This document shows, one piece after another, positions 25,512 through 34,425 of a stretch of DNA of 64,000 nt (position 1 is its first letter; the number at the start of each line of letters is the position of its first letter). The stretch lies in assembly GCA_021775755.1 (NCBI GenBank), contig JAJFHE010000039.1:304031-368030 (forward strand), in the 5' to 3' direction. A program made the position numbers and the translations under genes. The notes below the pieces were generated by a model. That model was not told the origin of the DNA. It saw nothing but the letters and a program-made list of their open reading frames with translations, and searched no databases. Origin of the DNA: Hyphomicrobiales bacterium. GTDB taxonomy: Bacteria > Pseudomonadota > Alphaproteobacteria > Rhizobiales > JAJFHB01.

Positions 25512-26678
25512 TCAGTACGACTTCGGCAGCCCGAGCACCTTTTCGGCGATATAGCTCATGATCAATTGTGGACTGACCGGGGCGAGGCGGGGAATGAAGC
25601 TTTCCCGCAAGTAGCGCTCAACATGATACTCCGCCGCGTAGCCCATGCCGCCAAGCGTCTGGACTGCGGTTTCGCAGGTCTTGAAGGCGGCTTCGGCGGC
25701 AAGATACTTTGCGGCATTGGCTTCCGCGCCGCACGGATTTCCCGCGTCATAAAGAGAGGCCGCCTTGAAGACCATCAGGTTTGCTGCCTCAAGTGCCATC
25801 CAGCACTGTGCCAGCGGATGTTGGATGCCCTGGTTCTGCCCGATCGGCCGGTCGAAGACGACACGCTCGCAGGCATAATCAGTGGCATGACGCAGTGCGG
25901 CCTTGCCAAGGCCGACGGCTTCCGCGGCAATCAGAACGCGTTCTGGATTGAGGCCGTGCAGGATCAATGAAAAACCCTGACCTTCCGCGCCGATACGGTC
26001 GCCGGCCGGCACCTCCATGCCGTCGAAGAACACGACGTTGGAATCGACAGCGTGGCGGCCCATCTTCCGGATGGCTTGTAGTTCGACCCTGTCGCGGTCG
26101 AGTTTCGTATAGAACAGTGTGAGGCCGCCGGTGGGTTTTTCAGGCGCTTGCGGCTGCGACGTGCGCGCAAGGATAAGAGCATTGTCGGCAACCTGCGCGG
26201 TTGAAATCCAAATCTTCTGGCCGCTTAGAATGTAGCTGTCGCCATGTCGCTCGGCCTTTGTTTTGATAGCGGCCGTGTTGAGGCCGGCATCCGGCTCGGT
26301 GACCGCGAAGCAGGCCTTTTCATCGCCGCGAATGAGCGGCGGCAGCATGCGGTTTCGCTGCTCGTCGGTTCCGAACACGACGACCGGCTGTAAGCCGAAT
26401 ATGTTCATGTGGACCGATGACGCACCGGCCATGCCGGCGCCCGATGCGGCGACTTCCTGCATCATGACGGCGGCCTCGGAAATTCCGAGCCCGGCCCCGC
26501 CGAACTCCTCAGGCATGGCGGTTCCGAGCAGGCCGGCCTCGGCTATGGCGCGGTGAAACGCGTGGGGAAACTCCGCGCTCTCGTCATGTCCGCGCCAGAA
26601 ATCGCCGTCGAAGCCGGCGCAAACCCGTTGCGTCAGATCCTGAATGCTCAGTTGATCCTCTGTAAGCTCGAAATCCAC
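25512..26678 (-). CDS. Acyl-CoA dehydrogenase (helix-G catalytic base type)
   Basis: A 388-residue acyl-CoA dehydrogenase starting with GTG at 26678 after GGGAGA. FAD-binding loops are AVTEPDAGLNT (about 125-135) and KIWISTAQVADNA; the C-terminal domain is full length. The usual C-terminal EGT motif is absent (PRLAPVSPQLIMSYIAEKV instead), so the catalytic base is probably Glu246 in HGLNPERVLIAAEAVGLG, the position used by isovaleryl-CoA and long-chain enzymes. It is 103 bases upstream of the nicotinate hydroxylase operon on the same strand and could serve the later CoA-linked steps, such as glutaryl-CoA or branched dicarboxyl-CoA oxidation. That link is speculative. Confidence 0.82.
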   Translation of the reverse strand: MDFELTEDQLSIQDLTQRVCAGFDGDFWRGHDESAEFPHAFHRAIAEAGLLGTAMPEEFGGAGLGISEAAVMMQEVAASGAGMAGASSVHMNIFGLQPVVVFGTDEQRNRMLPPLIRGDEKACFAVTEPDAGLNTAAIKTKAERHGDSYILSGQKIWISTAQVADNALILARTSQPQAPEKPTGGLTLFYTKLDRDRVELQAIRKMGRHAVDSNVVFFDGMEVPAGDRIGAEGQGFSLILHGLNPERVLIAAEAVGLGKAALRHATDYACERVVFDRPIGQNQGIQHPLAQCWMALEAANLMVFKAASLYDAGNPCGAEANAAKYLAAEAAFKTCETAVQTLGGMGYAAEYHVERYLRESFIPRLAPVSPQLIMSYIAEKVLGLPKSY

Positions 26679-26821
26679 TTCGGTCTCCCTTGCGCCCCGG
26701 TATGCTCCCACCATAAGAAATGCAGCGGCGCCTGTAACCCTTGCGTTGCTGTGGGTTCGGGTGGATCGCTGGTATAGGGTTCGTGCAGCCGGGGCGGTTC
26801 TGCAGAGTCGAGGAATGAAGA

Positions 26822-27826
26822 ATGTCGGATCTGGTGCTGGTTACCGGCATTGACGGCTTTATCGGCAAGCATGTGGCGTTAACGCTGCTGCGCGAGGGAT
26901 GGCGCGTGCGCGGTACGCTGATGTCTCTGGCGCGTGCCGATGTCGTGCGGTCCGCACTTGTTGCCCATGGCGCTGATCTGAACGGTGTCGAGTTCATGCG
27001 CGCCGACCTCACGTCCGATGACGGCTGGGATCAGGCGATGGCGGGATGCCGGTTTGTGCAGCACATCGCATCGCCGTTTCCGCTCGCGCCGCCGAAGAAC
27101 CGTGAGGCCCTGGTGCCGGTGGCGAAGGGAGGTGCATTGCGCGTGCTGGAGGCAGCGCTGCGCGAGGGGGTTGAGCGCGTCGTGATGACATCGTCGCTCG
27201 TCACGATGATGTACCGTCCGCGCCGGCCGGCTGAGTGTGTCGTCGGCGAGAACGACTGGAGCGATCCGGAGTGGCGCAAGCTCTCGTCTTACATCGTGTC
27301 GAAGACACGTGCGGAGCGGGCGGCGTGGGAGCGCGCCCGCGAACTCGTGGCCGCGGAAAAACTGACAACGATCCATCCAGCGCTTGTGCTCGGTCCCGCG
27401 CTCGATGGCGAAACCGGCGCCTCGCTCGGTGTCGTGAAGATGATCTTGACGGGTGAGAACCCGGCCCTCGTGCCGACATCGAATCCCGTGGTTGACGTGC
27501 GCGATGTGGCTGAGCTTCACGTCAGCGCAATGACCTGCGAGCAGGCCGCGGGGCGGCGCCTCATTGCGTCGGCCGATACGCTGTCGAATGTCGAGATCGC
27601 CGATATCCTGCGTGAAGCATATCCCGACCGTGCGGCCAAGATCCCGACCATGGTCCTGCCGGATCTGGCGGTACGCATTATGTCGCTCTTCATCGCGCCT
27701 TTGCGCGCCGTGGTGCCGGACCTTGGTGTTCACGTGCGCGCCGATTCCGATTACGTCACCGAGCTCACCGGCGTGACCTTCCGGCCCGCCCGCGATGCGG
27801 TGGTGGCGGCGGCGGCCACACTTTAG
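26822..27826 (+). CDS. NAD(P)-dependent extended SDR (dihydroflavonol-reductase-like)
   Basis: A 334-residue extended short-chain dehydrogenase. The nucleotide-binding motif is VTGIDGFIGKHVALTLL near the start, and the catalytic Tyr-x3-Lys is SSYIVSKTRAE at about residue 157. A VVDVRDVAELHVSAM segment near 220 is typical of the cinnamoyl/dihydroflavonol reductase group. It likely reduces a carbonyl on a small molecule. It stands alone on the plus strand, divergent from the acyl-CoA dehydrogenase and convergent (four-base overlap of stops) with the nuclease-like gene. Substrate unknown. Confidence 0.8.
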   Translation: MSDLVLVTGIDGFIGKHVALTLLREGWRVRGTLMSLARADVVRSALVAHGADLNGVEFMRADLTSDDGWDQAMAGCRFVQHIASPFPLAPPKNREALVPVAKGGALRVLEAALREGVERVVMTSSLVTMMYRPRRPAECVVGENDWSDPEWRKLSSYIVSKTRAERAAWERARELVAAEKLTTIHPALVLGPALDGETGASLGVVKMILTGENPALVPTSNPVVDVRDVAELHVSAMTCEQAAGRRLIASADTLSNVEIADILREAYPDRAAKIPTMVLPDLAVRIMSLFIAPLRAVVPDLGVHVRADSDYVTELTGVTFRPARDAVVAAAATL

Positions 27827-28980
27827 GTATCTTCGCCTTCGACAAATTTTTCCAGATAGTCGTCCGAGTAGTCGATCTTGAACGACGTCCACAGCAACAG
27901 GTGGTCGGAGATCTGGTTCTTCCGGTATGTGTTGGTGAAATAGTGTTCGATGTCGTCGGGATCGTTGTTCTTTTTCGCCGCACGCTCTGTGAGTTTCTTG
28001 ACCTTGACGCTCTTCCAGTAGTACTCGGCGTCCTTGCTGCGATAGATGAGGCGGCGGAAGTCGAACACGCCGCCGGCACCCTGGCAGAAGCGTTCGTCGT
28101 TGAGGCGTAACGCGATCTGGTCGAACGGTTCTTCCTTTTTGCCGGTGTTTGTGGACAGCCCGCGAATGTCTTCTGGCACTTCAAACCCGTTCTGGGTCAG
28201 CGCCTTCATGGAAATATCGTCCCTGGTTTTGTGGATGTTGAAGTCGCCGAGCAGAATATAGTTGGCGACGCTCGCGGATGTGTCCCACTTCTTCTTTTTC
28301 AGATACTTGAGCTCGCGTTCGCGTTCATCGTCGCAGCGCTTGCGCAGCAATTGCGCCAGTTTGGCGATTTCGGCGGCGCGGATCTTCCGGTCCTTGCCGC
28401 CCTTGGCGCCGTAGTGGGTATGAACGGAGCAGAGTTTGAATTTGAACCAGTCGGCCTGGAACCCAAGGTAATAGGGCGTGCGCGCGAGTTGCGTGTGATC
28501 CCCAAGATCGGGGTCGCCTGAAAGGTTTGCCGCTTTGGCAACGGTATCCTCCGGCGGCAACACAATCTCGCCGGCCACGCGGGAGAATTTTACACGGTTC
28601 TTGCGGTACAGAACCGCCATGCGTTCATCGTTGCCGGCGTCGCCCTCGGAAGCATCGGAGACGATATAGTCCCAGTCGTCGCCAAGATGCGTCCGCAGCA
28701 GGTCCTTGAGTTGAGTGAGATCGCGCTTGACTTCCTGGATCGACACCAGGTCGAAGTGATCGATGATTTCAGCGATATAGAGAAGCGATTCCGTGCTGCG
28801 CCTGTAGCCGCCGCCACCGCCGAAATGCATGAGGTTCCAGGTGGCGATCTTCAGTTCGCCGACATTCTCTTTTTCCGTAACCTGGCGCCGCAACGCCGCG
28901 CGTAGCGCGAGAAGCCGGTCGGCGACGTGTTTTTTATGTGTGTCTGGTTCTAGATTTCGGACTTTCCAATAATAAGCCAT
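27823..28980 (-). CDS. Endonuclease/exonuclease/phosphatase (EEP) family protein
   Basis: A 385-residue protein with a C-terminal-shifted EEP domain. The metal and catalytic motifs are ATWNLMHFGG near residue 47, SIQEVKRD near 80, LLGDFNIHKTRDD near 240 and a final SDHLLLWTSF near 355. The first 40 residues are charged and helical, and no signal peptide is seen, so the protein is probably cytoplasmic. Family members cleave phosphodiesters in DNA, RNA, lipids or inositol phosphates. The extra charged segment RKRCDDERERELKYLKKKK in the middle is unusual and may bind nucleic acid. No neighbour explains its role. Confidence 0.75.
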   Translation of the reverse strand: MAYYWKVRNLEPDTHKKHVADRLLALRAALRRQVTEKENVGELKIATWNLMHFGGGGGYRRSTESLLYIAEIIDHFDLVSIQEVKRDLTQLKDLLRTHLGDDWDYIVSDASEGDAGNDERMAVLYRKNRVKFSRVAGEIVLPPEDTVAKAANLSGDPDLGDHTQLARTPYYLGFQADWFKFKLCSVHTHYGAKGGKDRKIRAAEIAKLAQLLRKRCDDERERELKYLKKKKWDTSASVANYILLGDFNIHKTRDDISMKALTQNGFEVPEDIRGLSTNTGKKEEPFDQIALRLNDERFCQGAGGVFDFRRLIYRSKDAEYYWKSVKVKKLTERAAKKNNDPDDIEHYFTNTYRKNQISDHLLLWTSFKIDYSDDYLEKFVEGEDT

Positions 28981-29111
28981 CGAACGGTGCCCCCGTTATT
29001 TAGCAATTCAGCGAAATGATTGCTGACAAGGACGGAGTATAGCGCCGGAGACCTCGGAACACTTGCCTTTATTGCGAAGTCAAAGCAGTCCGTCGCCCGT
29101 GAACTGAAGCG

Positions 29112-30794
29112 TCACGCCACCATCAGGGGATGGCCGAAGCCGAGTTCCTCGCGCAGGCAGGCGCAGATCTCGCCATGGCTGACCCCGGCCGCGGCCGCCG
29201 CGACAATGCGTTCGAAGGTGTTTTCGCCGTCGCTGTTTGCGGCTTTTGCTAGTGCTGACAGGGCACGGCGCACCGCGGCATTGTCGCGATCGCGCTTGAA
29301 CTGTTTGAAGGCGGCGACATGCCGGTCGATTGCCTCGCGATCCGGGCGGTAAGGCTCCGGTTCGCGGGTCTCTTCTTCCAGCTCGTAACAGTTGACGCCA
29401 ATGACCTTTTCTTCGCCCGCCTCAATGCGGTCCTGATAGGCCCGCGCCGACTGGCCGATCATCTTCTGTACAAGGCCGCTTTCAACGGCGGCGTACATGC
29501 CGCCGGCATTGTCGACGATGTCGATCACCTCGAGGATCTTTTCTTCCATCTCGTTGGTCAGTGTCTCGACATAATATGAGCCGCCCAATGGATCGATGAC
29601 GTCGCAGAGATGCGCCTCCTCGCGCAGGATGTTCTGGGTCGCCACGGCGATGCGTGCCGGCCCTTCGGTTGGGCAGGCGATTGCTTCGTCGTAGCTGTCG
29701 GTGTGCATGGACTGGAGCCCGCCGAGAATGCCGGCCATGGCTTGTGTCGTGACGCGGGCGATGTTGTTCATGGGCTGCTGGCGCGTCAGGTCGACGCCGG
29801 AGGTCTGGCCGTGAAACTTGAAGCGCCAGGAACTTGGATCCTTTGCGCCGAGGCGCTCTTTTGCGATGCGCGCCCAGATGCGCCGCCCGGCGCGGAATTT
29901 GGCGACCTCCTCGAAGAAGCTGATGGAGATGTCGAAGAAGAACGTGAAGCGCCGCAGCACATGGTCAGGGTCCATGCCGCGGTCGATGCAGTCCCGCGCG
30001 TACTGGATGGCGGTCGACAGGGTGAACCCCATCGTCTCCGCCGGCGTTGCACCTGCCTGCTGCATATGCTGGCCGACAACGGAGACGGGGTTCCAGTTCG
30101 GCACTTGTTCACGGCAGAAGGCGACATGATCGCAGAACACGCGCCGCGCGCCCGGCAATGAGAGCCTGTAGAACATGTGGTTGGCGACGAAATGCGAGAT
30201 ATAGTCGGACTGGTTCGCGGTGCCGGTGACCTTGTCCCAGGGGATGCCGCGCCGTTTGGCGACGCCCAGCACGAAGGCGAAGAGTGTGAACGGTGAGGGA
30301 TCGTTCATGGCGGTCGAGACGCGGCCAATATCGACACCGTTGAGGGCTGCATCCATGTGATCGACCGAGTTCACAACCGTGCCGCATGTGCCGAGAAGTG
30401 CTGCTGGACTTTCGTCGCAGTCATACCCCCGAAACACGGAGTTGCATGGAATGAGGCTGATCGCGTTGCCGCCCAGCTTCAGGATATCGCGCACCCGCTC
30501 ATTGTAATCTTCCGGCGTGCCCAGGCCGATGAGCTGGCGCTGTGTCCAGGTTCGGCCGCGGTGCATGGTGGCGTAGATGCCGCGCGTGTAGGGCGCAGCT
30601 CCTGGTACGCCGAGGTCGTTGCGGTAGCGCGTATCGTCCCAGTCGCGCGGCGAATAGAGTGGCTTGACCTCGATGCCGGAGCGGTTGATCACCTTGCTGT
30701 CTGTGCCGATTTGGTCGTCATAGGTGTCACGCCAGCTCGAAAGGTCTCGTTCCAGTCCGGGCAGTTCGAGTTGCTTCTGGCTTTCGTCCATCAT
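29112..30794 (-). CDS. B12-dependent acyl-CoA mutase, large (substrate) subunit, divergent active site
   Basis: A 560-residue protein of the methylmalonyl-CoA mutase large-subunit family, the size of IcmA and HcmA, which partner a separate B12 subunit. It would carry out a 1,2-carbon-skeleton rearrangement of an acyl-CoA. Core motifs are [20 protein letters not shown] (69-88 region), [26 protein letters not shown] and the late [16 protein letters not shown]. The residue that selects substrate after RQ (Tyr in methylmalonyl-CoA, Phe in isobutyryl-CoA, Ile in 2-hydroxyisobutyryl-CoA mutase) is Leu88 here. The next loop, normally with an FD pair, reads [16 protein letters not shown] (112-127). 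Specificity is therefore probably new. ATGA overlap with the B12-subunit gene. Confidence 0.83.
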   Translation of the reverse strand: MMDESQKQLELPGLERDLSSWRDTYDDQIGTDSKVINRSGIEVKPLYSPRDWDDTRYRNDLGVPGAAPYTRGIYATMHRGRTWTQRQLIGLGTPEDYNERVRDILKLGGNAISLIPCNSVFRGYDCDESPAALLGTCGTVVNSVDHMDAALNGVDIGRVSTAMNDPSPFTLFAFVLGVAKRRGIPWDKVTGTANQSDYISHFVANHMFYRLSLPGARRVFCDHVAFCREQVPNWNPVSVVGQHMQQAGATPAETMGFTLSTAIQYARDCIDRGMDPDHVLRRFTFFFDISISFFEEVAKFRAGRRIWARIAKERLGAKDPSSWRFKFHGQTSGVDLTRQQPMNNIARVTTQAMAGILGGLQSMHTDSYDEAIACPTEGPARIAVATQNILREEAHLCDVIDPLGGSYYVETLTNEMEEKILEVIDIVDNAGGMYAAVESGLVQKMIGQSARAYQDRIEAGEEKVIGVNCYELEEETREPEPYRPDREAIDRHVAAFKQFKRDRDNAAVRRALSALAKAANSDGENTFERIVAAAAAGVSHGEICACLREELGFGHPLMVA

Positions 30795-31222
30795 GTGGTC
30801 TCCATTAGGCTGCCGCGTTCGCTGCGTGCTTTCAATGCAAGCTCGTGCACACGTGCGACGATTTCTTCGCTCGCCGTTCCAGGTCCAAAAATTCCACTTA
30901 TCCCCACCTTGCGCAGGGCGGCGTGTTCCGGCGCGGGGATGATGCCGCCGACTACCACCTGCACATGACCAAGGTCCGCATCGCTGAGCGCACTCATTAG
31001 GTCGGGCAGGATCAGATGGTCGGTTGCAAGGGAACTCACGCCGATCACTTCGATGTCTTCCTCGATAACCAGATTGATCACCGCATCGATTTCCTGCCAG
31101 GGCGGCGTGTAGATCACCTCCATGCCGGCATCGCGCAGGTAAGACGCGACGACACGGCTGCCGCGGTCATGACCATCGAAGCCGATCTTGGTAACGAGCA
31201 CACGCTCGGGATAATCGCTCAT
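30791..31222 (-). CDS. B12-binding small subunit of acyl-CoA mutase
   Basis: A 143-residue cobalamin-binding protein. The DxHxxG motif is Asp16-Gly-His18-Asp-Arg-Gly21 ([13 protein letters not shown]); the His coordinates cobalt from below. [12 protein letters not shown] and QVVVGGIIP are the following family motifs. It matches IcmB/HcmB in size and order, and is encoded directly upstream of, and overlapping with, the large subunit, so the two form the mutase. It also overlaps the TetR gene by four bases, making a three-gene operon. No MeaB-type G-protein chaperone gene is adjacent. Confidence 0.86.
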   Translation of the reverse strand: MSDYPERVLVTKIGFDGHDRGSRVVASYLRDAGMEVIYTPPWQEIDAVINLVIEEDIEVIGVSSLATDHLILPDLMSALSDADLGHVQVVVGGIIPAPEHAALRKVGISGIFGPGTASEEIVARVHELALKARSERGSLMETT

Positions 31223-31803
31223 GCGGCCTCCGCTTCGAGGGAGCCCCGAAACATGCGCACGAGCTCCGCCGCGATGGTCGCGGGCGTATGCGGGCCGGGT
31301 CGGTACCAGACCTGCGTGTGGTTGGCCGCGCCCATGATGAATAGCCGCAGCAGATTGCGGTCGGCTTCCGGGCGTAACGGAAGACGGTCGACAACGGCAG
31401 CGACGCGGCGCTCATAGCTGTCGCGCAGGCTCTTCAACTGGCCGGCGATCTTCGGCGCGCTGTCGGGCAGAACCCGGATCAGGACACGCGCATAAGCGGT
31501 TGGCGAGAGTATGGTTTCCAGATGCGCGCGCATGACCGCTTCAAGCTGTTCCCAGGGAGCTTCGATGTCCGAAACCGCCGTCTCGACAGCATCTTCGATG
31601 CGTCTCACCCCTTCTTCATAGACGGCGAGCAGGAGGTCGTCCTTGGTGGCGAAGTGATAGTAGATCGAGCCGGGCAGCATGTCGGCGGCAGCCGCGATGT
31701 CGCGCGTCGTCGTTTCCTTGAAACCTTTCGTTGCGAAATGTTCAGCTGCCGCATCGAGAACGGCTTCCACCCGGTTGTTGGCGCGCTGTGCAACTGCGGT
31801 CAT
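31219..31803 (-). CDS. TetR-family transcriptional regulator
   Basis: A 194-residue regulator. The helix-turn-helix is TTTRDIAAAADMLPGSIYYHFATKDDLLLAV split across about residues 31-60, with a ligand-binding C-terminal half. I take the ATG at 31803, preceded by CAGGA; ATG codons at 31845 and 31860 are in frame and would add 14-19 residues. It heads the mutase operon and is divergent from an acyl-CoA ligase gene. A strong palindrome lies in the shared promoter, so it most likely represses both units until an acyl-CoA or its precursor binds. Confidence 0.85.
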   Translation of the reverse strand: MTAVAQRANNRVEAVLDAAAEHFATKGFKETTTRDIAAAADMLPGSIYYHFATKDDLLLAVYEEGVRRIEDAVETAVSDIEAPWEQLEAVMRAHLETILSPTAYARVLIRVLPDSAPKIAGQLKSLRDSYERRVAAVVDRLPLRPEADRNLLRLFIMGAANHTQVWYRPGPHTPATIAAELVRMFRGSLEAEAA

Positions 31804-31855
31804 GGAAGGATCCTGGCTGATTGAACTCTGTGGCGAACGTGCCATAATTTTGATA

Positions 31856-31877
31856 ACCAAGCAAGTGATTGCTTAGT
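31856..31877. promoter_or_regulatory. Candidate TetR operator
   Basis: A perfect core AAGCAA-GTGA-TTGCTT (31859-31874) extends to AC/GT outside with one mismatch. It lies 53 bases upstream of the TetR start and 87 bases upstream of the ligase start, where a dimeric repressor could block both divergent promoters. The 6-4-6 symmetry is typical of TetR-family sites for acyl-CoA genes. Confidence 0.65.
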
Positions 31878-31963
31878 GAACTCAAAATCAATGCGGACCT
31901 GTTGGCCACCCGGCTGAACTGCGCTATTCGAGAGGGCGAACCCGAAGCGTTGGAGCGGCGTGC

Positions 31964-33574
31964 ATGATCGAGATTTCCGGGAAAACAATCGGCGTGGTTT
32001 TCGATGAGGCGGCGGAGAAGTTTGCCGGCAATCCGTTTGTCATGCGTCCGGCCTTCGACGGTGCGGGTATCGTCACGATTACCTATGCGCATGCGCATGC
32101 GCAGGTAAGCACATTGAGTAAAGCGTTGCGGGAGGCGGGTTACGGTCACGGCCACCGGCTGGCGGTGCTCATGGGCAACCGGCTTGAGCACCTGATCCTG
32201 AAGCTTGCGTTCAACGCTCTGGGCATATCCATCGTGCCGGTCAACGCGGACTACCGGCCGGCCGAGATTGCCTACCTGCTCGATGACTCCGGATGTGAAC
32301 TCGCTTTCGTCGAAGCCGCACGAGTAGAACTTCTCAATGCCGGCATTGCCGAAGCAGCGGCCCGGCCGAAGGTCGTCGTGTGGGAGGAGTTTGCCGGCAC
32401 TCTGCCTGTCGCGGTAAGTCCTGCACCGAACACTGGCCCGGTCAACGGTGAAACCGAAGCAAGCCTGATCTACACCTCCGGCACAACCGGGCGGCCCAAG
32501 GGCTGCCGCCTCGGCCACGAGTACGAACTGATGGTCGGCGAGCGCTATGTGGAGATCGGCGGCATCGTAACCTTCGGCGAGGGCGTGGAACGGGTGTTCA
32601 ATCCGCTGCCGCTGTTCCACATCAACGCGATGATCGTGTCGTTCATAGGCGTGATGCTGACTGGCAACTGCCAGATCCAGCCGGAACGGTTCAGCAAATC
32701 CAACTGGTGGCGCGATGTGCGCGACACCGGTGCGACGATGATCCACTATCTCGGCGTCATCGTGCCGGCGCTTCTCTCGGAACCGGAAGGCGAGGGTGAC
32801 CGCGATCATGGCGTGGGCATCGGTTTGGGGGCGGGGGTGGAACCGTCGTTGCATGACATTTTTGAGAAGCGCTTCGGGTTTCCCATTGTCGAAGTTTGGG
32901 GCATGACGGAAATGTGCCGCATCTTTGCCGCCACTGAAGAGCCACGCCAGATCGATACGCGCGCCTTCGGACGGCCTTTCGATGGGCTGGAGGTGCGTGT
33001 CGTCGACGAGGAAGACCTCGATGTGCCGCGCGGCACTCCGGGGGAGTTTCTGGTGCGCCATTCCGAGGCGACGCCGCGCCGTGGCGCCTATCTCGGATAC
33101 CTCAACAAACCGGATGAAACCGAGGCGGCGTGGCGCGGCGGCTGGTTCCATACCGGCGACACGGTCATGCAGGACGAAACCGGCATGGTCTACTTCGTCG
33201 ACCGCAAGAAGAACATTATCCGCCGCTCAGGAGAGAACATTGCCGCAGCCGAAATCGAAGCCTGCCTTTACGAGGACGACCGCGTTGCGCAGGTCGCGGT
33301 GATCGCCGCGCCGGATGAGCTGCGCGACGAGGAGGTCTTTGCCTGCATCGTGCCGGTGGCGGCGACAAAGCCGGACAAGGATCTCGCCGAAGCGCTGTTC
33401 GACCACTGCTTTGGTCGTCTCTCCTACTATAAGGCGCCGGGATGGATTCTCTTTGTCGATGCGCTGCCGGTGACGGGCACCCAGAAGGTGCTCAAGCACA
33501 AAATCTTCCCCGATGGTGTCGACCCGCGCGAACAGCCGGGGGCTTATGAGTTCCGTGAGCGGAAGAAGCGGTGA
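31964..33574 (+). CDS. AMP-forming acyl-CoA ligase
   Basis: A 536-residue adenylate-forming ligase. Motif A3 is SLIYTSGTTGRPKGCRL near 168, A5 is EVWGMTEMCR near 310, A8 is YFVDRKKNIIRRSGENIAAA near 408-430 and the final catalytic Lys is in VTGTQKVLKHKIF near 506. It would activate a carboxylic acid to acyl-CoA. It is divergent from the TetR-mutase operon with an operator palindrome between them, so the ligase probably makes the mutase substrate or its precursor. The general layout recalls pathways for 2-hydroxyisobutyrate or pivalate, but the acid is not determined. Confidence 0.84.
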   Translation: MIEISGKTIGVVFDEAAEKFAGNPFVMRPAFDGAGIVTITYAHAHAQVSTLSKALREAGYGHGHRLAVLMGNRLEHLILKLAFNALGISIVPVNADYRPAEIAYLLDDSGCELAFVEAARVELLNAGIAEAAARPKVVVWEEFAGTLPVAVSPAPNTGPVNGETEASLIYTSGTTGRPKGCRLGHEYELMVGERYVEIGGIVTFGEGVERVFNPLPLFHINAMIVSFIGVMLTGNCQIQPERFSKSNWWRDVRDTGATMIHYLGVIVPALLSEPEGEGDRDHGVGIGLGAGVEPSLHDIFEKRFGFPIVEVWGMTEMCRIFAATEEPRQIDTRAFGRPFDGLEVRVVDEEDLDVPRGTPGEFLVRHSEATPRRGAYLGYLNKPDETEAAWRGGWFHTGDTVMQDETGMVYFVDRKKNIIRRSGENIAAAEIEACLYEDDRVAQVAVIAAPDELRDEEVFACIVPVAATKPDKDLAEALFDHCFGRLSYYKAPGWILFVDALPVTGTQKVLKHKIFPDGVDPREQPGAYEFRERKKR

Positions 33575-33613
33575 GTCAACGTGCTGGAGATAAGTACCGC
33601 CAAGTCGATTCGT

Positions 33614-33678
33614 TTGGCATGGTTTGAAATTTCATTTTCGTGCCAATGTTGACTCTTGAGTTTTCTTGGCAGTAGCAT
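33614..33678 (+). promoter_or_regulatory. Possible promoter and nested palindromes ahead of the unknown gene at 33749
   Basis: TTGGCA (33614-33619) and TGCCAA (33641-33646) flank a 10-base palindrome TGAAATTTCA (33625-33634) with almost the same centre. Just downstream is a sigma-70-like pair, TTGACT at 33649-33654 and TAGCAT at 33673-33678 (18-base spacer). The stretch is AT-rich relative to its surroundings. It may be an operator plus promoter, or the nested repeat may partly terminate the ligase transcript. Confidence 0.35.
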
Positions 33679-33748
33679 GAAGTTTCTTAGAAAATTCTGA
33701 TGGCTTTCAATATGGTTTGAAGCCCAGTTCCCCGAGGAGGGGAGTGAT

Positions 33749-34402
33749 ATGGGTGATGACTTATTAAATGCTTTTGCGTCTCTGCGGGCGCAGCTTTTGG
33801 CAGATGCGGAGATTACTGTTTCCGCATCGACGTTCTCTGGATTTGCATCGAAGACCGTCCTCGCGCCCGGGGTGGCGGGTTTCAAGGGCCTGCACTTTTA
33901 CGGTGCGTCCTACCACGTCGATCAGATTGTGTTCGAAAGCTCGAGGGAAGTTTTCCAGTCGCTGGGGTTCCTTGTATTGGCGAGCATGTTCGCGCCGGCA
34001 AGCTTTGCGGAGATTTCCGTGGAACTGACATCGCCCGCGACGGAAATTCGGGCGATGGTCTTTGAGCGGCCCGCCGGCGTGTACCAGGGCCTGACGACCT
34101 CGCCGTTCGAGTTCGATTTTGCGCCGGAGAATCTCACCCGACATCCCTTTATGCATGAGCACGTTTCGGAAGACGACCTGCCGTCCTTCGAACTGACGAA
34201 CCGGTCGGACACGATCTTGTCGGAGATCGATCGCGCTGGCCGCGATGTTGTGCGTGTCGTGGGCAATGAGCGCGGTTTCGTCAGACTGGCGGGTGTGTTG
34301 CTGAGTATTGGAAACGGCGCAAGGGAAATTGATCTTGAGAGCGATGCAGGCGTGCGAGGTGTCGGTCTGGCGAGTGCGGAAGTCCGATTTGCTCTGACGT
34401 AA
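33749..34402 (+). CDS. Hypothetical protein (217 aa)
   Basis: I do not recognise this protein. It has 217 residues, no signal peptide and no clear membrane segment. It contains alternating beta-like stretches (ADAEITVSASTFSGFASKTV, EISVELTSPATEIRAMVFER, RDVVRVVGNERGFVRLAGVL) that suggest a beta-rich globular fold. GAGGAGGGGAG precedes the ATG at good distance, so it is very likely translated. It sits 24 bases upstream of another unknown gene in the same direction, and the pair may be an operon. Confidence 0.6.
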   Translation: MGDDLLNAFASLRAQLLADAEITVSASTFSGFASKTVLAPGVAGFKGLHFYGASYHVDQIVFESSREVFQSLGFLVLASMFAPASFAEISVELTSPATEIRAMVFERPAGVYQGLTTSPFEFDFAPENLTRHPFMHEHVSEDDLPSFELTNRSDTILSEIDRAGRDVVRVVGNERGFVRLAGVLLSIGNGAREIDLESDAGVRGVGLASAEVRFALT

Positions 34403-34425
34403 ATTCCAATGAAGCGAGTTTACCC

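Noticed and set aside
29002..29024. AGCAAT/ATTGCT inverted repeat upstream of the nuclease-like gene, resembling the TetR operator half-site
   Set aside because: The 11-base spacer differs from the 4-base spacer of the operator at 31856-31877, so I do not treat it as a second site.
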